Shown: positions 42,776 to 48,069 of the stretch, one piece after another
Layout of the letters: the number at the start of each line of letters is the position of its first letter
How positions within the stretch are numbered: position 1 is the first letter of the stretch
Assembly (NCBI RefSeq): GCF_001931685.1
Contig: NZ_MOOY01000009.1
Coordinates: 1-48,069, forward strand
Reading direction: 5' to 3'
Length of the DNA: 48,069 nucleotides
From: Pararhizobium arenae
Lineage (GTDB): Bacteria; Pseudomonadota; Alphaproteobacteria; Rhizobiales; Rhizobiaceae
Program-made: the position numbers and the translations under genes
Notes under the pieces: model-generated
The model's database searches: none
Told to the model about the DNA's origin: nothing
The model's input: only the letters and a program-made list of their open reading frames with translations

Positions 42776-44014
42776 ATGACGACCACTATGTCTGAAACGG
42801 CAGTCTTGCCCGCTCTTCCCAAATCCCAGTTCATTGCGCTGATGGCGATGCTGATGGCGATCAATGCGATCTCGATCGACATCATGTTGCCCGGCTTGCA
42901 GGAGATCGGTGCGAGCCTCGGCGTGAGCGATGAGAACCAGCGCCAGTTCGTCATCACGTCCTATCTGCTGGGCATGGGCCTCGCGCAGCTTTTCTTCGGT
43001 CCGTTGTCGGATCGATTCGGCCGCAAGATCCCGCTTCTGGCGGGACTCGGCATCTACGCGCTTTGCGCGCTGGCAATCGTCTTCGTGCCGACGTTTGCGG
43101 GTTTGCTTGCCCTGCGTTTCGTCCAGGGCATCGGCGCCGCCGCGACGCGTGTGATTTCGGTCTCGGTTGTCCGCGACGTCTACGGCGGCCGCATGATGGC
43201 AGAGGTCATGTCGCTGGTGATGATGGTCTTCATGATCGTGCCGGTTATCGCGCCCAGCGTCGGCCAGCTGATCATGATCTTTGCGGAATGGCACATGATC
43301 TTCGTCGCCATCTGCATCTTCGCGGTTTTCGTCGCGACGCTGGTCATCGTCAAACTGCCGGAAACCCTGCCGGATGACCATCGCCGCCCCTTTACGCCGA
43401 CGGCGATCATTGAGGGCTTCCGGATCGTCCTCACAAACCGGACGGCTCTGTTCTACACGCTGGCGATGTCCTTCATCTTCGGCGGACTGTTCGGCTTCAT
43501 CAACTCGGCCCAGCAAATTCTCGTGGGTGTTTATGATCTCGGCGTCTGGTTCCCGCTGGCCTTTGCCGGTTTCGCCGGCCTGATGGCCGTCGCCTCTTTC
43601 GCCAACTCGAAATTGGTCAATCGCTACGGCATGCGCCGGCTCTCCCACTCGGCCCTCGTCGGCTTCACGCTCGCGAGCTTCGTGTGGATCGCCGCCGCAT
43701 CGATCATGCCCCTCCCCTTCTGGCTGTTCGTCGTCATCTACGCCTGCGCCATGTTCCAGTTCGGCCTGATCGGCGCCAATTTCAACGCCATGGCGATGGA
43801 GCCGCTCGGTCGCGTCGCCGGTACGGCCTCGTCGGTCCTGGGCTTCACCCAGACGATCGTCGGCAGTCTCATCGGCGCGGCCATCGGCCAGGCCTTCGAT
43901 GGAACCGTGCGGCCGCTTGCCTTCGGCTTTTTCGCCGTTGCCGTCATCGGCTTCGTCTTCGTGCTGATCGCGGAGAAGGGAAAGCTTTTCCAGCCGCATA
44001 CCCCGACACACTGA
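42776..44014 (+). CDS. Bcr/CflA-type MFS multidrug efflux transporter
   Basis: 412 residues, 12 predicted membrane helices. DIMLPGLQEIGASLGV at the first helix and motif A GPLSDRFGRK after helix 2 are DHA1 features; RFVQGIGAAATRVISVSVVRD is typical of the Bcr/CflA branch, drug:H+ antiporters. ATG 42776 is the best start. It is followed by a paralogue 40 bases downstream in the same orientation, so both are likely in one operon. Substrate unknown. Confidence 0.85.
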   Translation: MTTTMSETAVLPALPKSQFIALMAMLMAINAISIDIMLPGLQEIGASLGVSDENQRQFVITSYLLGMGLAQLFFGPLSDRFGRKIPLLAGLGIYALCALAIVFVPTFAGLLALRFVQGIGAAATRVISVSVVRDVYGGRMMAEVMSLVMMVFMIVPVIAPSVGQLIMIFAEWHMIFVAICIFAVFVATLVIVKLPETLPDDHRRPFTPTAIIEGFRIVLTNRTALFYTLAMSFIFGGLFGFINSAQQILVGVYDLGVWFPLAFAGFAGLMAVASFANSKLVNRYGMRRLSHSALVGFTLASFVWIAAASIMPLPFWLFVVIYACAMFQFGLIGANFNAMAMEPLGRVAGTASSVLGFTQTIVGSLIGAAIGQAFDGTVRPLAFGFFAVAVIGFVFVLIAEKGKLFQPHTPTH

Positions 44015-44054
44015 TCCGAAATTCCGTCCCTCCCAAGACGACACAGGTTTTGTC

Positions 44055-45341
44055 ATGACCACCACAACCACCGCTCCCAGCGAAGCGCCCACAGGCGCCG
44101 CCCGCATCAATCTCGGCTTCTTCGAGTTCGTCATCACCATCGCGCTGATGACGGCAAGCGTTGCGCTCGCCATCGACATCATGCTGCCGGCGCTGCCGAG
44201 CATCGGCCAGTCGCTGAATGTCGCCAATGCCAACGACACCCAGCTCGTCATCGCCGTCTTTTTCCTCGGCTTCGGCTGTTCGCAGATCATTTTCGGCAGC
44301 CTCTCCGACACGTTCGGCCGCCGCAACATCCTGATCCTCGGCCTCGGCTTCTTCGCCTTGACGATGTTTGGCGCGGCGATGACCCAGAGTTTCGAAATGC
44401 TGCTTTTGCTGCGCTTTGTGCAGGGTATCGGTGCGGCCGCGGTGCGCATCACCACTATGGCGATCGTGCGCGACTGCTTCGGCGGCCGCGAAATGGCGCG
44501 CGTCATGTCCTATGTGATGATCGTCTTCATGATCATCCCAATCGTCGCCCCCTCCATCGGTCAGGCCATCGTTCTCTATGCCAACTGGCACTGGATCTTC
44601 ATCCTGCTGGGCTGCGCCGTCGGCATTCTGTGCGTCTGGGCGATGCTGCGCATGAAGGAATCGCTTCCCGTCGAAGAACGTCTGCCGCTTTCGGTTAGCG
44701 CCGTCCTCTCCGGCTTTGCCACCGTTCTCACCAACCGCATCACCTGCGGCTACATGATTGGCCTGACGTTGTTCACCGCCGTCATCTGCGCCTATATCGT
44801 CACCGTCCAGCAGATTTTCGGTGAAGTCTATGGCCTCGGCGACTGGCTGCCGATCGCCTTTGCCGGTACCGCCGGCGGCATCGCCGTTGCCAATTTCGCC
44901 AACGGCTATTTCGTCCGCAGCTTCGGCATGCGCCGTATCTCGCATGTCTCGATGATCCTGTTCACCGCTCTGTCCGTGTTCGGCCTCGTGCTGGCCTTGA
45001 ACGGCAAGCCGGACTTCATGGTCTCGTACATCCTGTTTTCGATCCTGCTGATGTTCTTCGCGGTCATCGCCACGAACTTCACCGCCATCAGCCTCGAGCC
45101 CATGGGCCATCTCGCCGGCACGGCAACCGCCGTCACGGGCTTCGTCTCGACGACGGGCGGCGCGTTGATCGGTGGTGCGGTCGGTCAGATGTTCAACGGC
45201 ACGGTCCAGCCGATTTTCGCCGGCTTCGCAGCCTTCGGCTTCGTCACGATCCTCGCCGTGCTCTGGGCGGAAAAGGGCAAGCTCTTCACCCATCCCGGCG
45301 ACGATACCGCCGCGCTCGAAGCGGGCGGCGGCCACATGTAA
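44055..45341 (+). CDS. Bcr/CflA-type MFS multidrug efflux transporter, second copy
   Basis: 428 residues, 12 membrane helices. DIMLPALPSIGQSLNV, motif A GSLSDTFGRR and RFVQGIGAAAVRITTMAIVRD parallel the gene at 42776-44014 along the whole length, indicating tandem duplication and divergence. The N-terminal 30 residues are longer and Thr/Ala-rich. An inverted repeat just after the gene may end the unit. Confidence 0.85.
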   Translation: MTTTTTAPSEAPTGAARINLGFFEFVITIALMTASVALAIDIMLPALPSIGQSLNVANANDTQLVIAVFFLGFGCSQIIFGSLSDTFGRRNILILGLGFFALTMFGAAMTQSFEMLLLLRFVQGIGAAAVRITTMAIVRDCFGGREMARVMSYVMIVFMIIPIVAPSIGQAIVLYANWHWIFILLGCAVGILCVWAMLRMKESLPVEERLPLSVSAVLSGFATVLTNRITCGYMIGLTLFTAVICAYIVTVQQIFGEVYGLGDWLPIAFAGTAGGIAVANFANGYFVRSFGMRRISHVSMILFTALSVFGLVLALNGKPDFMVSYILFSILLMFFAVIATNFTAISLEPMGHLAGTATAVTGFVSTTGGALIGGAVGQMFNGTVQPIFAGFAAFGFVTILAVLWAEKGKLFTHPGDDTAALEAGGGHM

Positions 45342-45344
45342 TGA

Positions 45345-45376
45345 CAGAGGCCCGCGCCATCCGGCGCGGGCCTCTG
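45345..45376. terminator. perfect inverted repeat, probable bidirectional terminator
   Basis: A 14-base-pair perfect stem (arm CAGAGGCCCGCGCC) with a 4-base loop (ATCC) between the convergent MFS and chemotaxis genes. There is no T tract on either side, but the position suggests shared termination. Confidence 0.6.
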
Positions 45377-45396
45377 ATATTCCGGCTGCAGATGGG

Positions 45397-47211
45397 TCAG
45401 GCAGCCCGGCCGTAGCTCTCGCGGCCGGCGGACTGGCCAAGCCGGAAACGCTGCAGCAGATGCTTCAGCTCCTGGCTCTCCTGGGCCAGCGTCTGGCTGG
45501 CAGCCGTCGTCTCCTCGACCATCGCCGCGTTCTGCTGGGTCATCTGGTCCATGGAATTGACGGCGGTGTTGACTTCCTGCAGGCCCGTCGCCTGCTCGCG
45601 CGCCGCCGTGGCGATGGACGCCACATGGTCGTTGACGCGGTTCACCAAGGCTTCGATCTCGACCAGGGCTTCGCCCGTGGCCTTGACCAGGGACACGCCC
45701 GTCTGCACCTCGCCGGCCGAGGTGCTGATCAGCGTCTTGATCTCCTTGGCGGCATTGGCAGAACGCTGGGCAAGCTCGCGAACCTCCTGTGCGACGACGG
45801 CAAAGCCGCGACCCGCCTCGCCCGCCCGCGCCGCTTCCACACCGGCGTTCAGCGCCAGCAGGTTGGTCTGGAAGGCGATCTCGTCGATCACGCCGATGAT
45901 CTGGCCGATCTGGCTGGAAGAGCCCTCGATCCGCCCCATGGCCGTGATCGCGTTGCGAACGATATCGCCGGATTTGGCGGCACTGGACTTGGTTTCGGAA
46001 ACCATTTCACGTGCTTCGGCCGCCCGCTCGGAGGCGCTCTTGACGGTCGAGGTAATCTCGTCGAGCGCCGCCGCGGTCTCCTCGAGCGCCGCCGCCTGCT
46101 GCTCAGTGCGCCGCGACAGGTTGTTGGCGGCTTGCGAAATATCGCCAGCGCTGCCGTTCACCACATCCGTCGAGCGGGCAATCGAGCCGATGACGTCGCG
46201 AAGAGCGGCAACCGCCGTGTTGAAGTCGTCGCGCAGCTTGCCGTATTCCGGCGAGATGCGGCCGATCTCGGCCGTCAGGTCGCCGCTCGCCAGCTTCTCC
46301 AGCGCGCCGCCGACGGTTGCCATTGCATCAGCCTGACTTTCGGCGCTGGCGCGCGTGCGCTGCTCGTTGCCGCGGCGTTCGCCGTCCAGCTGCGCCTGCT
46401 GCTCGATTTCGCGCTCACGCAGCTCAATGCGTTCCCGCACGGAGTTGCGCAGTTCCACCAGCACGGCCGCCATCTGGCCGATCTCGTCACGCCGGTTCGT
46501 TTCCGGAATTTCGTTCTCGACCTTCTCGTCTGCAACATCGCACATCGCAGCCTTCAGCCGCTCCACCGGCTTGACGACGCTGCGCACGATGCCGAAGGCC
46601 GCAAGCAGGATCAGCACGGCGGCCACGCCGCAAATGCCAATGATCGTGATCAGACGCTCGCGGAACATGGCGGCAAGATCGTCCGCATAGACGCCTGTGC
46701 CCACGACCCAGCCCCAGGGTGCAAAGCCCGCGACATGGGAATATTTCAGCACCGGCTCGTCAGCGCCCGGCTTCGGCCAGTAGTAGTCGACGAAACCCTT
46801 GCCGGAAGCCTGCACGGTTTTCACGAACTCGACGAAGAGATGCTTTCCGTTCGGATCCTTGTTTGCCGTCAGGTCCTTGCCGTTCAGTTCCGGCTTCACC
46901 GGATGCATCACCATCGTCGGGTGCATGTCGTTGATCCAGAAGTAGCCGCTGTCCTGGTAGCGCATGGCGCCGATGGCCTCGATGGACCGCTTCTGAGCCT
47001 CCTCCTTCGTCAGCGTGCCGGCCTCTTCGAGCTTGTGATAGGCGGCAAAGACGGTGACGGCATTGTCGTTCATCGAAGCAAGCATAGCCTTGCGCTCGGC
47101 CACAAGCTTGTCCTGCGCTTCGAACAGCTCGTAAGTCATGGCGCCGGCCATGGCGAGCAATGCTAGTCCGACCAATGCGTATAGCCGCACCGAAATCCGA
47201 AAGTTCTTCAT
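45397..47211 (-). CDS. methyl-accepting chemotaxis protein with Cache sensor
   Basis: 604 residues. TM1 (about 7-28), then a periplasmic sCache_2-like domain (about 30-185) with DSGYFWINDMHPTMVMHP and GWVVGTGVYADDL, TM2 (about 187-211), a HAMP domain, a second HAMP-like GGALEKLASGDL near 303, and the methyl-accepting/signalling domain with the conserved hairpin EIAFQTNLLALNAGVEAARAG near 440-470. It senses a small ligand outside the cytoplasmic membrane and signals to CheA/CheW. No C-terminal CheR-docking pentapeptide is seen. Ligand unknown. Confidence 0.9.
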   Translation of the reverse strand: MKNFRISVRLYALVGLALLAMAGAMTYELFEAQDKLVAERKAMLASMNDNAVTVFAAYHKLEEAGTLTKEEAQKRSIEAIGAMRYQDSGYFWINDMHPTMVMHPVKPELNGKDLTANKDPNGKHLFVEFVKTVQASGKGFVDYYWPKPGADEPVLKYSHVAGFAPWGWVVGTGVYADDLAAMFRERLITIIGICGVAAVLILLAAFGIVRSVVKPVERLKAAMCDVADEKVENEIPETNRRDEIGQMAAVLVELRNSVRERIELREREIEQQAQLDGERRGNEQRTRASAESQADAMATVGGALEKLASGDLTAEIGRISPEYGKLRDDFNTAVAALRDVIGSIARSTDVVNGSAGDISQAANNLSRRTEQQAAALEETAAALDEITSTVKSASERAAEAREMVSETKSSAAKSGDIVRNAITAMGRIEGSSSQIGQIIGVIDEIAFQTNLLALNAGVEAARAGEAGRGFAVVAQEVRELAQRSANAAKEIKTLISTSAGEVQTGVSLVKATGEALVEIEALVNRVNDHVASIATAAREQATGLQEVNTAVNSMDQMTQQNAAMVEETTAASQTLAQESQELKHLLQRFRLGQSAGRESYGRAA

Positions 47212-47512
47212 GCGTGGAAATCCCCTACCTCTTTGGGGGCATGATACCGCCAGCTATTTTCAAACTTCCTAACAAACAACTTGCTACAAATTGGAATATA
47301 TTCTTTACCGCGCGTTAACCACGCAAAGCCCCCTTTCCGCGTTTCGTATCGCCGTCTGGCGTCAGCGCAGGGCATGGGCTAAGCATGTCTCGCAAAACTG
47401 TGCCGCGGTTTTGCGCAAAGACATGCGTAAAAACAAAAACCTGAAGCGGACGAGTAATCCGAAAGATTGCGACACGCTGTAGCGTCGCCGAAAAGCGGAA
47501 ACGGAGACTTGC
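47212..47512. other. divergent intergenic region
   Basis: About 300 bases between the reverse-strand chemotaxis gene and the forward thioesterase gene. It should hold both promoters; no clear motif was assigned and no gene is supported. Confidence 0.4.
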
Positions 47513-47893
47513 ATGACCAAGCCGAAGGGCGAACTGACCCTCAGGACCCTCGCAATGCCGGGCGATGCCAACGCCGCCGGCGACATCTTCGGCGGATGGG
47601 TCATGGCACAAATGGACTTGTCCTGCGGCATTCGCGCGGCCGAGCGGGCGCGTGGCCGTGTTGTCACCGCCGCCGTCAAGGAAATGGCCTTCGCCCTGCC
47701 GGTCAAGATCGGCGATACGCTCTGCATCTATACGGATATCGTCAAGGTCGGTCGCACCTCCATCACGCTGAATGTCGAGGTCTGGGCGCAGCGCTACCTC
47801 TCGGATCGCATGGACAAGGTCACCGACGCCGTCTTCGTGATGGTGGCGCTGGATGGCCAAGGCAGTCCAACGCCGGTGCCGCCGGAGAGTTGA
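47513..47893 (+). CDS. acyl-CoA thioesterase, YciA-like hotdog protein
   Basis: 126 residues. GELTLRTLAMPGDANAAGDIFGGWVMAQMDLSCGIRAAERA is the hotdog-fold acyl-CoA thioester hydrolase start, with the catalytic region NAAGDIFGGWV, and FALPVKIGDTLCIYTDIVKVGRTSITLNVEV follows. These enzymes hydrolyse acyl-CoAs in the cytoplasm. ATG 47513 is preceded by GGAGA. The gene stands alone. Confidence 0.9.
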   Translation: MTKPKGELTLRTLAMPGDANAAGDIFGGWVMAQMDLSCGIRAAERARGRVVTAAVKEMAFALPVKIGDTLCIYTDIVKVGRTSITLNVEVWAQRYLSDRMDKVTDAVFVMVALDGQGSPTPVPPES

Positions 47894-48069
47894 TCTTATA
47901 CCAAGGATCGATGATAGGAACCTATAGGATCGGCTCGATCGGGTTTTCCGGCTAGGAGAGGTCCGCAGAGCGATGCTTGCGCATCGGTCAAGGGCCTCGA
48001 CGCCGCCGGAAAGCCCGAGAAGCCGACCGGAGGTGGCATTGGACTGGTCTCTGGCGTCGTTGCGATGCT
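47894..48069. other. window end, no gene identified
   Basis: Intergenic sequence with a small palindrome CGATGCTTGCGCATCG at about 47972-47987. The last ~60 bases look like the beginning of a repeated or coding element but could not be identified. Confidence 0.3.

Noticed and set aside
42638..45440. Long reverse frames opposite the MFS genes
   Set aside because: Both forward genes have clear MFS motifs; the reverse frames are rich in D, H, E and R and resemble no family.
45172..47166. 664-residue forward frame opposite the chemotaxis receptor
   Set aside because: Antisense shadow of a well-supported MCP gene; no domain seen.
1..48069. CRISPR array
   Set aside because: No regularly spaced direct repeats were seen anywhere in the window.

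Overview
The window looks like an alphaproteobacterial chromosome of the Rhizobiaceae (Rhizobium, Agrobacterium or Shinella type). The evidence is the gene order purB ... purC-purS-purQ ... purL-bolA-grxD, the alphaproteobacterial F1-ATPase zeta (DUF1476) protein, DUF1127 and PilZ proteins, and high-GC codon use. The genus is inferred from order and protein style; no search was run.

Positions 1-21789 are an accessory island or degraded prophage. Its right end is a 3' fragment of tRNA-Cys(GCA) at about 21741-21789, next to an integrase (20459-21724) and an excisionase-like gene. The left end is outside the window, which opens on the last 37 codons of another tyrosine recombinase. From left to right the island holds: (a) a three-gene putative defence module, a PHP/SMC-like TrlF-type ATPase (broken by a -1 frameshift), a PtuA-like ABC ATPase and a PtuB-like HNH nuclease (436-6047); (b) a reverse-strand pair of phage genes whose Asp-box tail-spike-like protein is fused to the C-terminal piece of an FtsH-type (M41) protease (6553-9085); (c) an IS5-family element of the IS427 type (9160-10007); (d) small rhizobial accessory genes, including two DUF6894 paralogues (10036-12511); (e) a secreted RTX-type protein on the reverse strand (12700-13992); (f) two unrecognised reverse-strand genes with a short repeat around them; (g) a forward-strand phage operon of overlapping genes (about 15320-21724), interrupted by a reverse-strand pair resembling orphan immunity genes (DUF5071 and one more, 17487-18405).

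Positions 22091-48069 are core chromosome: a flavin reductase, a periplasmic binding protein, a P1-family peptidase, rpe, a DUF2259 protein, a membrane protein, purB, a PilZ protein, a DUF2189 membrane protein, an RBBP9-like hydrolase, a PAS-GGDEF-EAL protein, the F1-ATPase zeta subunit, purC-purS-small ORF-purQ, a lipoprotein, a glutaredoxin-type arsenate reductase, a DUF1127 protein divergent from a MocR-type regulator, purL-bolA-basic protein-grxD, two tandem Bcr/CflA-type MFS exporters, a Cache-domain chemotaxis receptor and a YciA-like acyl-CoA thioesterase. PurS, PurQ and PurL form the FGAM synthetase complex; PurC and PurB act later in the same IMP/AMP pathway.

The best candidate for an undescribed system is the TrlF-like + PtuA-like + PtuB-like module, which resembles a Septu pair extended by a PHP-ATPase. 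The TrlF-like gene is frameshifted in this copy.
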